Assembly: GCA_036250195.1 (NCBI GenBank)
Contig: JAVHZZ010000066.1
Span: 186,001 to 250,000 of the forward strand
Direction: 5' to 3'
Length of the DNA: 64,000 bases
From: Mixophyes australis
Lineage: Eukaryota > Chordata > Amphibia > Anura > Limnodynastidae
The notes beneath the pieces were generated by a model. It saw nothing but the letters and a program-made list of their open reading frames with translations. It was not told where the DNA came from and ran no database searches. Positions 20,484-32,352 of this stretch are shown here, piece after piece. The number at the start of each line of letters is the position of its first letter. The first letter of the stretch is position 1. A program made the translations under genes and the position numbers.

Positions 20484-21272
20484 TAGATGACTGGTTTTCA
20501 TATCAATTTTTAGACATCATCTAATCCATCCTCTTGAGGTGTGGGGTGCCTCTTATCCAATTACCTTCATGCCTATCAATGGTGAGTTTAGTTTGTTCTA
20601 GACAGTTTTACTCAACTTCATACTTTGAAAATCCAATTTAGCAACTGGTTGCAGAGGTAAATATATTGGACAGACTGTGGAAACCAAATTAGTATTAAAA
20701 TTGCTCTCCCTGTTCCTACCTTGTAGTTACGCTACCAAAACGGACTTTCTAAAAAGTGTCCTACGAAGCCAAGTCCATGAATAAAGCCTGTGCACAAGCA
20801 TTTATTCTTGTATTGTTGCCAAAAACCAATTCCATATGCAATGGCAGCTAAATGTTTCCTGAGTATAGTGTCTCCCTAGAAAAAACAAGTTCACAGGAAG
20901 AAAAATAAACTGCTCTACACCATTTCAGCTATCCAAGTGTCCCTCCGCTTTTTTTTTTTTTTTTAAGTGTGAAAATTTTTTGGACTCCATCATTGTCCCA
21001 TTTCACCATGAATATGTGAACTAGATTTATCATTTTGGAAACCTGCATTGTTTTGCTATGGGCAAGGTCGATTTTTACCTATGTAACCAGAGCACTGTTA
21101 GGGTAAAGAAAAGAAAGTATGTTGATTTTGACATAAAGACTGGCAGCAGCATTCTGTTAACATGAGCTGAGATTGTAATAGACTTTTTTCTTTAACTAAA
21201 CAGAAAAGAAACAAAGTTTCTACCACAAGTTTACCAATTTAGGATTGCCTTAGATAATGAAGAAAGAGCAAG

Positions 21273-21344
21273 TAGCAGAGGATGGTTTTGATCCATCGAC
21301 CTCTGGGTTATGGGCCCAGCACGCTTCCGCTGCGCCACTCTGCT
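21273..21344 (-). tRNA. tRNA-iMet-CAT: Initiator tRNA-Met (CAT), variant G57A, unit 21
   Basis: Unit 21 (20877-21971, long). G57A as in units 3 and 4; probably tolerated. Confidence 0.94.
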
Positions 21345-21504
21345 AGTCATGCAATGTTTGTTGACTCCTGAAGGTTTGAGGCAACCCAGGAAAGAACCAA
21401 TATTTATTTTTGTTGGTTGGCAGATAAAGAACAGTAATGAAATGTCATGAAATTTGTCCGTAATAATGCATTTCAGCCCATGTCATGAACACACGCTGCA
21501 AGTT

Positions 21505-21530
21505 GTCTCTGTGGCGCAATTGGTTAGCGT

Positions 21531-21567
<37 letters not shown>

Positions 21568-21578
21568 TCCCAGGGACG
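21505..21578 (+). tRNA. tRNA-Asn-GTT: tRNA-Asn (GTT), variant A63T, unit 21
   Basis: A63T leaves a T51-T63 mismatch in the middle of the T stem. Confidence 0.88.
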
Positions 21579-22370
21579 TAGATGACTGGTTTTCATATCA
21601 ATTTTTAGACATCATCTAATCCATCCTCTTGAGGTGTGGGGTGCCTCTGATCCAATTACCTTCATGCCTATCAATGGTGAGTTTAGTTTGTTCTGGACAG
21701 TTTTACTCAACTTCATACTTTGGAAATCCAATTTAGCAACTGGTTGCAGAGGTAAATATATTGGACAGACTGTGGAAACCAAATTAGTATTAAAATTGCT
21801 CTCCCTGTTCCTACCTTGTAGTTACGCTACCAAAACGGACTTTCTAAAAAGTGTCCTACGAAGCCAAGTCCATGAATAAAGCCTGTGCACAAGCATTTAT
21901 TCTTGTATTGTTGCCAAAAACCAATTCCATATGCAATGGCAGCTAAATGTTTCCTGAGTATAGTGTCTCCCTAGAAAAAACAAGTTCACAGGAAGAAAAA
22001 TAAACTGCTCTACACCATTTCAGCTATCCAAGTGTCCCTCCGCTTTTTTTTTTTTTTTTTTTAAGTGTGAAAATTTTTTGGACTCCATCATTGTCCCATT
22101 TCACCATGAATATGTGAACTAGATTTATCATTTTGGAAACCTGCATTGTTTTGCTATGGGCAAGGTCGATTTTTACCTATGTAACCAGAGCACTGTTAGG
22201 GTAAAGAAAAGAAAGTATGTTGATTTTGACATAAAGACTGGCAGCAGCATTCTGTTAACATGAGCTGAGATTATAATAGACTTTTTTCTTTAACTAAACA
22301 GAAAAGAAACAAAGTTTCTACCACAAGTTTACCAATTTAGGATTGCCTTAGATAATGAAGAAAGAGCAAG

Positions 22371-22442
22371 TAGCAGAGGATGGTTTCGATCCATCGACCT
22401 CTGGGTTATGGGCCCAGCACGCTTCCGCTGCGCCACTCTTCT
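22371..22442 (-). tRNA. tRNA-iMet-CAT: Initiator tRNA-Met (CAT), variant C3A, unit 22
   Basis: Unit 22 (21972-23069, long). C3A breaks C3-G70 in the acceptor stem. The neighbouring near-duplicate unit 23 lacks the change. Confidence 0.87.
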
Positions 22443-22602
22443 AGTCATGCAATGTTTGTTGACTCCTGAAGGTTTGAGGCAACCCAGGAAAGAACCAATA
22501 TTTATTTTTGTTGGTTGGCAGATAAAGAACAGTAATGAAATGTCATGAAATTTGTCCGTAGTAATGCATTTCAGCCCATGTCATGAACACACGCTGCAAG
22601 TT

Positions 22603-22676
22603 GTCTCTGTGGCGCAATTGGTTAGCGTGTTCGGCTGTTAACCAAAAAGTTGGTGGTTTAAACCCACCCAGGGACG
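22603..22676 (+). pseudogene. tRNA-Asn-GTT: Decayed tRNA-Asn, unit 22 (G41A, G45A, C56T, G59A)
   Basis: G41A breaks C29-G41, and C56T removes the invariant T-loop and B-box base. Anticodon GTT is kept. Very likely a pseudogene, shared identically with unit 23. Confidence 0.82.
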
Positions 22677-23469
22677 TAGATGACTGGTTTTCATATCAAT
22701 TTTTAGACATCATCTAATCCATCCTCTTGAGGTGTGGGGTGCCTCTGATCCAATTACCTTCATGCCTATCAATGGTGAGTTTAGTTTGTTCTAGACAGTT
22801 TTACTCAACTTCATACTTTGGAAATCCAATTTAGCAACTGGTTGCAGAGGTAAATATATTGGACAGACTGTGGAAACCAAATTAGTATTAAAATTGCTCT
22901 CCCTGTTCCTACCTTGTAGTTACGCTACCAAAACGGACTTCCTAAAAAGTGTCCTACGAAGCCAAGTCCATGAATAAAGCCTGTGCACAAGCATTTATTC
23001 TTGTATTGTTGCCAAAAACCAATTCCATATGCAATGGCAGCTAAATGTTTCCTGAGTATAGTGTCTCCCTAGAAAAAACAAGTTCACAGGAAGAAAAATA
23101 AACTGCTCTACACCATTTCAGCTATCCAAGTGTCCCTCCGCTTTTTTTTTTTTTTTTTTTTAAGTGTGAAAATTTTTTGGACTCCATCATTGTCCCATTT
23201 CACCATGAATATGTGAACTAGATTTATCATTTTGGAAACCTGCATTGTTTTGCTATGGGCAAGGTCGATTTTTACCTATGTAACCAGAGCACTGTTAGGG
23301 TAAAGAAAAGAAAGTATGTTGATTTTGACATAAAGACTGGCAGCAGCATTCTGTTAACATGAGCTGAGATTATAATAGACTTTTTTCTTTAACTAAACAG
23401 AAAAGAAACAAAGTTTCTACCACAAGTTTACCAATTTAGGATTGCCTTAGATAATGAAGAAAGAGCAAG

Positions 23470-23541
23470 TAGCAGAGGATGGTTTCGATCCATCGACCTC
23501 TGGGTTATGGGCCCAGCACGCTTCCGCTGCGCCACTCTGCT
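23470..23541 (-). tRNA. tRNA-iMet-CAT: Initiator tRNA-Met (CAT), consensus, unit 23
   Basis: Unit 23 (23070-24168, long). Matches the reference. The unit is otherwise nearly identical to unit 22, including GGACTTCCTAAAAAG in the right flank. Confidence 0.97.
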
Positions 23542-23701
23542 AGTCATGCAATGTTTGTTGACTCCTGAAGGTTTGAGGCAACCCAGGAAAGAACCAATAT
23601 TTATTTTTGTTGGTTGGCAGATAAAGAACAGTAATGAAATGTCATGAAATTTGTCCGTAGTAATGCATTTCAGCCCATGTCATGAACACACGCTGCAAGT
23701 T

Positions 23702-23775
23702 GTCTCTGTGGCGCAATTGGTTAGCGTGTTCGGCTGTTAACCAAAAAGTTGGTGGTTTAAACCCACCCAGGGACG
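23702..23775 (+). pseudogene. tRNA-Asn-GTT: Decayed tRNA-Asn, unit 23 (G41A, G45A, C56T, G59A)
   Basis: Same four changes as unit 22: the pseudogene was copied with its unit. Confidence 0.82.
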
Positions 23776-24568
23776 TAGATGACTGGTTTTCATATCAATT
23801 TTTAGACATCATCTAATCCATCCTCTTGAGGTGTGGGGTGCCTCTGATCCAATTACCTTCATGCCTATCAATGGTGAGTTTAGTTTGTTCTAGACAGTTT
23901 TACTCAACTTCATACTTTGGAAATCCAATTTAGCAACTGGTTGCAGAGGTAAATATATTGGACAGACTGTGGAAACCAAATTAGTATTAAAATTGCTCTC
24001 CCTGTTCCTACCTTGTAGTTACGCTACCAAAACGGACTTCCTAAAAAGTGTCCTACGAAGCCAAGTCCATGAATAAAGCCTGTGCACAAGCATTTATTCT
24101 TGTATTGTTGCCAAAAACCAATTCCATATGCAATGGCAGCTAAATGTTTCCTGAGTATAGTGTCTCCCTAGAAAAAACAAGTTCACAGGAAGAAAAATAA
24201 ACTGCTCTACACCATTTCAGCTATCCAAGTGTCCCTCCGCTTTTTTTTTTTTTTTTTTTTAAGTGTGAAAATTTTTTGGACTCCATCATTGTCCCATTTC
24301 ACCATGAATATGTGAACTAGATTTATCATTTTGGAAACCTGCATTGTTTTGCTATGGGCAAGGTCGATTTTTACCTATGTAACCAGAGCACTGTTAGGGT
24401 AAAGAAAAGAAAGTATGTTGATTTTGACATAAAGACTGGCAGCAGCATTCTGTTAACATGAGCTGAGATTATAATAGACTTTTTTCTTTAACTAAACAGA
24501 AAAGAAACAAAGTTTCTACCACAAGTTTACCAATTTAGGATTGCCTTAGATAATGAAGAAAGAGCAAG

Positions 24569-24640
24569 TAGCAGAGGATGGTTTCGATCCATCGACCTCT
24601 GGGTTATGGGCCCAGCACGCTTCCGCTGCGCCACTCTGCT
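24569..24640 (-). tRNA. tRNA-iMet-CAT: Initiator tRNA-Met (CAT), consensus, unit 24
   Basis: Unit 24 (24169-25267, long). Matches the reference. Confidence 0.97.
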
Positions 24641-24800
24641 AGTCATGCAATGTTTGTTGACTCCTGAAGGTTTGAGGCAACCCAGGAAAGAACCAATATT
24701 TATTTTTGTTGGTTGGCAGATAAAGAACAGTAATGAAATGTCATGAAATTTGTCCGTAGTAATGCATTTCAGCCCATGTCATGAACACACGCTGCAAGTT

Positions 24801-24826
24801 GTCTCTGTGGCGCAATTGGTTAGCGT

Positions 24827-24867
<41 letters not shown>

Positions 24868-24874
24868 AGGGACG
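24801..24874 (+). tRNA. tRNA-Asn-GTT: tRNA-Asn (GTT), consensus, unit 24
   Basis: Gene consensus, but the upstream flank carries GTCCGTAGTAATG, otherwise found only with the decayed Asn copies of units 22 and 23. The exchange point lies between that flank and the gene. Confidence 0.97.
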
Positions 24875-25665
24875 TAGATGACTGGTTTTCATATCAATTT
24901 TTAGACATCATCTAATCCATCCTCTTGAGGTGTGGGGTGCCTCTGATCCAATTACCTTCATGCCTATCAATGGTGAGTTTAGTTTGTTCTAGACAGTTTT
25001 ACTCAACTTCATACTTTGGAAATCCAATTTAGCAACTGGTTGCAGAGGTAAATATATTGGACAGACTGTGGAAACCAAATTAGTATTAAAATTGCTCTCC
25101 CTGTTCCTACCTTGTAGTTACGCTACCAAAACGGACTTTCTAAAAAGTGTCCTACGAAGCCAAGTCCATGAATAAAGCCTGTGCACAAGCATTTATTCTT
25201 GTATTGTTGCCAAAAACCAATTCCATATGCAATGGCAGCTAAATGTTTCCTGAGTATAGTGTCTCCCTAGAAAAAACAAGTTCACAGGAAGAAAAATAAA
25301 CTGCTCTACACCATTTCAGCTATCCAAGTGTCCCTCCGCTTTTTTTTTTTTTTTTTTAAGTGTGAAAATTTTTTGGACTCCATCATTGTCCCATTTCACC
25401 ATGAATATGTGAACTAGATTTATCATTTTGGAAACCTGCATTGTTTTGCTATGGGCAAGGTCGATTTTTACCTATGTAACCAGAGCACTGTTAGGGTAAA
25501 GAAAAGAAAGTATGTTGATTTTGACATAAAGACTGGCAGCAGCATTCTGTTAACATGAGCTGAGATTATAATAGACTTTTTTATTTAACTAAACAGAAAA
25601 GAAACAAAGTTTCTACCACAAGTTTACCAATTTAGGATTGCCTTAGATAATGAAGAAAGAGCAAG

Positions 25666-25737
25666 TAGCAGAGGATGGTTTCGATCCATCGACCTCTGGG
25701 TTATGGGCCCAGCACGCTTCCGCTGCGCCACTCTGCT
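25666..25737 (-). tRNA. tRNA-iMet-CAT: Initiator tRNA-Met (CAT), consensus, unit 25
   Basis: Unit 25 (25268-26364, long). The spacer variant TTTTTTATTTAAC is shared only with unit 26. Confidence 0.97.
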
Positions 25738-25897
25738 AGTCATGCAATGTTTGTTGACTCCTGAAGGTTTGAGGCAACCCAGGAAAGAACCAATATTTAT
25801 TTTTGTTGGTTGGCAGATAAAGAACAGTAATGAAATGTCATGAAATTTGTCCGTAATAATGCATTTCAGCCCATGTCATGAACACACGCTGCAAGTT

Positions 25898-25923
25898 GTC
25901 TCTGTGGCGCAATTGGTTAGCGT

Positions 25924-25964
<41 letters not shown>

Positions 25965-25971
25965 AGGGACG
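25898..25971 (+). tRNA. tRNA-Asn-GTT: tRNA-Asn (GTT), consensus, unit 25
   Basis: Matches the reference copy. Confidence 0.97.
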
Positions 25972-26760
25972 TAGATGACTGGTTTTCATATCAATTTTTA
26001 GACATCATCTAATCCATCCTCTTGAGGTGTGGGGTGCCTCTGATCCAATTACCTTCATGCCTATCAATGGTGAGTTTAGTTTGTTCTAGACAGTTTTACT
26101 CAACTTCATACTTTGGAAATCCAATTTAGCAACTGGTTGCAGAGGTAAATATATTGGACAGACTGTGGAAACCAAATTAGTATTAAAATTGCTCTCCCTG
26201 TTCCTACCTTGTAGTTACGCTACCAAAACGGACTTTCTAAAAAGTGTCCTACGAAGCCAAGTCCATGAATAAAGCCTGTGCACAAGCATTTATTCTTGTA
26301 TTGTTGCCAAAAACCAATTCCATATGCAATGGCAGCTAAATGTTTCCTGAGTATAGTGTCTCCCTAGAAAAAACAAGTTCACAGGAAGAAAAATAAACTG
26401 CTCTACACCATTTCAGCTATCCAAGTGTCCCTCCGCTTTTTTTTTTTTTTTTAAGTGTGAAAATTTTTTGGACTCCATCATTGTCCCATTTCACCATGAA
26501 TATGTGAACTAGATTTATCATTTTGGAAACCTGCATTGTTTTGCTATGGGCAAGGTCGATTTTTACCTATGTAACCAGAGCACTGTTAGGGTAAAGAAAA
26601 GAAAGTATGTTGATTTTGACATAAAGACTGGCAGCAGCATTCTGTTAACATGAGCTGAGATTATAATAGACTTTTTTATTTAACTAAACAGAAAAGAAAC
26701 AAAGTTTCTACCACAAGTTTACCAATTTAGGATTGCCTTAGATAATGAAGAAAGAGCAAG

Positions 26761-26832
26761 TAGCAGAGGATGGTTTCGATCCATCGACCTCTGGGTTATG
26801 GGCCCAGCACGCTTCCGCTGCGCCACTCTGCT
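26761..26832 (-). tRNA. tRNA-iMet-CAT: Initiator tRNA-Met (CAT), consensus, unit 26
   Basis: Unit 26 (26365-27459, long). Near-duplicate of unit 25. Confidence 0.97.
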
Positions 26833-26992
26833 AGTCATGCAATGTTTGTTGACTCCTGAAGGTTTGAGGCAACCCAGGAAAGAACCAATATTTATTTTTG
26901 TTGGTTGGCAGATAAAGAACAGTAATGAAATGTCATGAAATTTGTCCGTAATAATGCATTTCAGCCCATGTCATGAACACACGCTGCAAGTT

Positions 26993-27018
26993 GTCTCTGT
27001 GGCGCAATTGGTTAGCGT

Positions 27019-27059
<41 letters not shown>

Positions 27060-27066
27060 AGGGACG
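26993..27066 (+). tRNA. tRNA-Asn-GTT: tRNA-Asn (GTT), consensus, unit 26
   Basis: Matches the reference copy. Confidence 0.97.
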
Positions 27067-27861
27067 TAGATGACTGGTTTTCATATCAATTTTTAGACAT
27101 CATCTAATCCATCCTCTTGAGGTGTGGGGTGCCTCTGATCCAATTACCTTCATGCCTATCAATGGTGAGTTTAGTTTGTTCTAGACAGTTTTACTCAACT
27201 TCATACTTTGGAAATCCAATTTAGCAACTGGTTGCAGAGGTAAATATATTGGACAGACTGTGGAAACCAAATTAGTATTAAAATTGCTCTCCCTGTTCCT
27301 ACCTTGTAGTTACGCTACCAAAACGGACTTTCTAAAAAGTGTCCTACGAAGCCAAGTCCATGAATAAAGCCTGTGCACAAGCATTTATTCTTGTATTGTT
27401 GCCAAAAACCAATTCCATATGCAATGGCAGCTAAATGTTTCCTGAGTATAGTGTCTCCCTAGAAAAAACAAGTTCACAGGAAGAAAAATAAACTGCTCTA
27501 CACCATTTCAGCTATCCAAGTGTCCCTCCGCTTTTTTTTTTTTTTTTTTTTTTAAGTGTGAAAATTTTTTGGACTCCATCATTGTCCCATTTCACCATGA
27601 ATATGTGAACTAGATTTATCATTTTGGAAACCTGCATTGTTTTGCTATGGGCAAGGTCGATTTTTACCTATGTAACCAGAGCACTGTTAGGGTAAAGAAA
27701 AGAAAGTATGTTGATTTTGACATAAAGACTGGCAGCAGCATTCTGTTAACATGAGCTGAGATTATAATAGACTTTTTTCTTTAACTAAACAGAAAAGAAA
27801 CAAAGTTTCTACCACAAGTTTACCAATTTAGGATTGCCTTAGATAATGAAGAAAGAGCAAG

Positions 27862-27933
27862 TAGCAGAGGATGGTTTCGATCCATCGACCTCTGGGTTAT
27901 GGGCCCAGCACGCTTCCGCTGCGCCACTCTGCT
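27862..27933 (-). tRNA. tRNA-iMet-CAT: Initiator tRNA-Met (CAT), consensus, unit 27
   Basis: Unit 27 (27460-28560, long). Matches the reference. Confidence 0.97.
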
Positions 27934-28093
27934 AGTCATGCAATGTTTGTTGACTCCTGAAGGTTTGAGGCAACCCAGGAAAGAACCAATATTTATTTTT
28001 GTTGGTTGGCAGATAAAGAACAGTAATGAAATGTCATGAAATTTGTCCGTAATAATGCATTTCAGCCCATGTCATGAACACACGCTGCAAGTT

Positions 28094-28119
28094 GTCTCTG
28101 TGGCGCAATTGGTTAGCGT

Positions 28120-28160
<41 letters not shown>

Positions 28161-28167
28161 AGGGACG
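28094..28167 (+). tRNA. tRNA-Asn-GTT: tRNA-Asn (GTT), consensus, unit 27
   Basis: Matches the reference copy. Confidence 0.97.
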
Positions 28168-28962
28168 TAGATGACTGGTTTTCATATCAATTTTTAGACA
28201 TCATCTAATCCATCCTCTTGAGGTGTGGGGTGCCTCTGATCCAATTACCTTCATGCCTATCAATGGTGAGTTTAGTTTGTTCTAGACAGTTTTACTCAAC
28301 TTCATACTTTGGAAATCCAATTTAGCAACTGGTTGCAGAGGTAAATATATTGGACAGACTGTGGAAACCAAATTAGTATTAAAATTGCTCTCCCTGTTCC
28401 TACCTTGTAGTTACGCTACCAAAACGGACTTTCTAAAAAGTGTCCTACGAAGCCAAGTCCATGAATAAAGCCTGTGCACAAGCATTTATTCTTGTATTGT
28501 TGCCAAAAACCAATTCCATATGCAATGGCAGCTAAATGTTTCCTGAGTATAGTGTCTCCCTAGAAAAAACAAGTTCACAGGAAGAAAAATAAACTGCTCT
28601 ACACCATTTCAGCTATCCAAGTGTCCCTCCGCTTTTTTTTTTTTTTTTTTTTTTAAGTGTGAAAATTTTTTGGACTCCATCATTGTCCCATTTCACCATG
28701 AATATGTGAACTAGATTTATCATTTTGGAAACCTGCATTGTTTTGCTATGGGCAAGGTCGATTTTTACCTATGTTACCAGAGCACTGTTAGGGTAAAGAA
28801 AAGAAAGTATGTTGATTTTGACATAAAGACTGGCAGCAGCATTCTGTTAACATGAGCTGAGATTATAATAGACTTTTTTCTTTAACTAAACAGAAAAGAA
28901 ACAAAGTTTCTACCACAAGTTTACCAATTTAGGATTGCCTTAGATAATGAAGAAAGAGCAAG

Positions 28963-29034
28963 TAGCAGAGGATGGTTTCGATCCATCGACCTCTGGGTTA
29001 TGGGCCCAGCACGCTTCCGCTGCGCCACTCTGCT
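28963..29034 (-). tRNA. tRNA-iMet-CAT: Initiator tRNA-Met (CAT), consensus, unit 28
   Basis: Unit 28 (28561-29661, long). Matches the reference. The spacer has ATGTTACCAG, shared with units 16 and 19. Confidence 0.97.
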
Positions 29035-29194
29035 AGTCATGCAATGTTTGTTGACTCCTGAAGGTTTGAGGCAACCCAGGAAAGAACCAATATTTATTTT
29101 TGTTGGTTGGCAGATAAAGAACAGTAATGAAATGTCATGAAATTTGTCCGTAATAATGCATTTCAGCCCATGTCATGAACACACACTGCAAGTT

Positions 29195-29220
29195 GTCTCT
29201 GTGGCGCAATTGGTTAGCGT

Positions 29221-29261
<41 letters not shown>

Positions 29262-29268
29262 AGGGACG
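29195..29268 (+). tRNA. tRNA-Asn-GTT: tRNA-Asn (GTT), consensus, unit 28
   Basis: Matches the reference copy. Confidence 0.97.
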
Positions 29269-30061
29269 TAGATGACTGGTTTTCATATCAATTTTTAGAC
29301 ATCATCTAATCCATCCTCTTGAGGTGTGGGGTGCCTCTGATCCAATTACCTTCATGCCTATCAATGGTGAGTTTAGTTTGTTCTAGACAGTTTTACTCAA
29401 CTTCATACTTTGGAAATCCAATTTAGCAACTGGTTGCAGAGGTAAATATATTGGACAGACTGTGGAAACCAAATTAGTATTAAAATTGCTCTCCCTGTTC
29501 CTACCTTGTAGTTACGCTACCAAAACGGACTTTCTAAAAAGTGTCCTACGAAGCCAAGTCCATGAATAAAGCCTGTGCACAAGCATTTATTCTTGTATTG
29601 TTGCCAAAAACCAATTCCATATGCAATGGCAGCTAAATGTTTCCTGAGTATAGTGTCTCCCTAGAAAAAACAAGTTCACAGGAAGAAAAATAAACTGCTC
29701 TACACCATTTCAGCTATCCAAGTGTCCCTCCGCTTTTTTTTTTTTTTTTTTTTAAGTGTAAAAATTTTTTGGACTCCATCATTGTCCCATTTCACCATGA
29801 ATATGTGAACTAGATTTATCATTTTGGAAACCTGCATTGTTTTTCTATGGGCAAGGTCGATTTTTACCTATGTAACCAGAGCACTGTTAGGGTAAAGAAA
29901 AGAAAGTATGTTGATTTTGACATAAAGACTGGCAGCAGCATTCTGTTAACATGAGCTGAGATTGTAATAGACTTTTTTCTTTAACTAAACAGAAAATAAA
30001 CAAAGTTTCTACTACAAGTTTACCAATTTAGGATTGCCTTAGATAATGAAGAAAGAGCAAG

Positions 30062-30133
30062 TAGCAGAGGATGGTTTCGATCCATCGACCTCTGGGTTAT
30101 GGGCCCAGCACGCTTCCGCTGCGCCACTCTGCT
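30062..30133 (-). tRNA. tRNA-iMet-CAT: Initiator tRNA-Met (CAT), consensus, unit 29
   Basis: Unit 29 (29662-30547, short). The gene is consensus. The left spacer (AAGTGTAAAAATT, TGTTTTTCTATGG, AAAATAAACAAAG, TACTACAAG) matches unit 30, which is long. Confidence 0.97.
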
Positions 30134-30947
30134 AGTCATGCAATGTTTGTTGACTAGATGACTGGTTTTCATATCAATTTTTAGACATCATCTAATCCAT
30201 CCTCTTGAGGTGTGGGGTGCCTCTGATCCAATTACCTTCATGCCTATCAATGGTGAGTTTAGTTTGTTCTAGACAGTTTTACTCAACTTCATACTTTGGA
30301 AATCCAATTTAGCAACTGGTTGCAGAGGTAAATATATTGGACAGACTGTGGAAACCAAATTAGTATTAAAATTGCTCTCCCTGTTCCTACCTTGTAGTTA
30401 CGCTACCAAAACGGACTTTCTAAAAAGTGTCCTACGAAGCCAAGTCCATGAATAAAGCCTGTGCACAAGCATTTATTCTTGTATTGTTGCCAAAAACCAA
30501 TTCCATATGCAATGGCAGCTAAATGTTTCCTGAGTATAGTGTCTCCCTAGAAAAAACAAGTTCACAGGAAGAAAAATAAACTGCTCTACACCATTTCAGC
30601 TATCCAAGTGTCCCTCCGCTTTTTTTTTTTTTTTTTTTTAAGTGTAAAAATTTTTTGGACTCCATCATTGTCCCATTTCACCATGAATATGTGAACTAGA
30701 TTTATCATTTTGGAAACCTGCATTGTTTTTCTATGGGCAAGGTCGATTTTTACCTATGTAACCAGAGCACTGTTAGGGTAAAGAAAAGAAAGTATGTTGA
30801 TTTTGACATAAAGACTGGCAGCAGCATTCTGTTAACATGAGCTGAGATTGTAATAGACTTTTTTCTTTAACTAAACAGAAAATAAACAAAGTTTCTACTA
30901 CAAGTTTACCAATTTAGGATTGCCTTAGATAATGAAGAAAGAGCAAG

Positions 30948-31019
30948 TAGCAGAGGATGGTTTCGATCCATCGACCTCTGGGTTATGGGCCCAGCACGCT
31001 TCCGCTGCGCCACTCTGCT
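30948..31019 (-). tRNA. tRNA-iMet-CAT: Initiator tRNA-Met (CAT), consensus, unit 30
   Basis: Unit 30 (30548-31646, long). Same left haplotype as unit 29 but with the Asn half present. Confidence 0.97.
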
Positions 31020-31179
31020 AGTCATGCAATGTTTGTTGACTCCTGAAGGTTTGAGGCAATCCAGGAAAGAACCAATATTTATTTTTGTTGGTTGGCAGAT
31101 AAAGAACAGTAATGAAATGTCATGAAATTTGTCCGTAATAATGCATTTCAGCCCATGTCATGAACACACGCTGCAAGTT

Positions 31180-31205
31180 TTCTCTGTGGCGCAATTGGTT
31201 AGCGT

Positions 31206-31246
<41 letters not shown>

Positions 31247-31253
31247 AGGGACG
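31180..31253 (+). tRNA. tRNA-Asn-GTT: tRNA-Asn (GTT), variant G1T, unit 30
   Basis: G1T breaks the terminal G1-C72 pair and turns the gene start into TTTCTCTG. Probably poor for 5' processing and charging. Shared with unit 39. Confidence 0.85.
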
Positions 31254-32046
31254 TAGATGACTGGTTTTCATATCAATTTTTAGACATCATCTAATCCATC
31301 CTCTTGAGGTGTGGGGTGCCTCTGATCCAATTACCTTCATGCCTATCAATGGTGAGTTTAGTTTGTTCTAGACAGTTTTACTCAACTTCATACTTTGGAA
31401 ATCCAATTTAGCAACTGGTTGCAGAGGTAAATATATTGGACAGACTGTGGAAACCAAATTAGTATTAAAATTGCTCTCCCTGTTCCTACCTTGTAGTTAC
31501 GCTACCAAAACGGACTTTCTAAAAAGTGTCCTACGAAGCCAAGTCCATGAATAAAGCCTGTGCACAAGCATTTATTCTTGTATTGTTGCCAAAAACCAAT
31601 TCCATATGCAATGGCAGCTAAATGTTTCCTGAGTATAGTGTCTCCCTAGAAAAAACAAGTTCACAGGAAGAAAAATAAACTGCTCTACACCATTTCAGCT
31701 ATCCAAGTGTCCCTCCGCTTTTTTTTTTTTTTTTTTTTAAGTGTGAAAATTTTTTGGACTCCATCATTGTCCCATTTCACCATGAATATGTGAACTAGAT
31801 TTATCATTTTGGAAACCTGCATTGTTTTGCTATGGGCAAGGTCGATTTTTACCTATGTAACCAGAGCACTGTTAGGGTAAAGAAAAGAAAGTATGTTGAT
31901 TTTGACATAAAGACTGGCAGCAGCATTCTGTTAACATGAGCTGAGATTGTAATAGACTTTTTTCTTTAACTAAACAGAAAAGAAACAAAGTTTCTACCAC
32001 AAGTTTACCAATTTAGGATTGCCTTAGATAATGAAGAAAGAGCAAG

Positions 32047-32118
32047 TAGCAGAGGATGGTTTCGATCCATCGACCTCTGGGTTATGGGCCCAGCACGCTT
32101 CCGCTGCGCCACTCTGCT
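32047..32118 (-). tRNA. tRNA-iMet-CAT: Initiator tRNA-Met (CAT), consensus, unit 31
   Basis: Unit 31 (31647-32745, long). Matches the reference. Confidence 0.97.
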
Positions 32119-32278
32119 AGTCATGCAATGTTTGTTGACTCCTGAAGGTTTGAGGCAACCCAGGAAAGAACCAACATTTATTTTTGTTGGTTGGCAGATA
32201 AAGAACAGTAATGAAATGTCATGAAATTTGTCCGTAATAATGCATTTCAGCCCATGTCATGAACACACGCTGCAAGTT

Positions 32279-32304
32279 GTCTCTGTGGCGCAATTGGTTA
32301 GCGT

Positions 32305-32345
<41 letters not shown>

Positions 32346-32352
32346 AGGGACG
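32279..32352 (+). tRNA. tRNA-Asn-GTT: tRNA-Asn (GTT), consensus, unit 31
   Basis: Matches the reference copy. Confidence 0.97.

Noticed and set aside
21634..21879. Open frame of 81 codons in the Asn 3' flank of unit 21
   Set aside because: It begins at GTG and is open only because one TAG is changed to TGG (TTCTGGACAG). All other units keep the stop, so there is no sign of coding selection.
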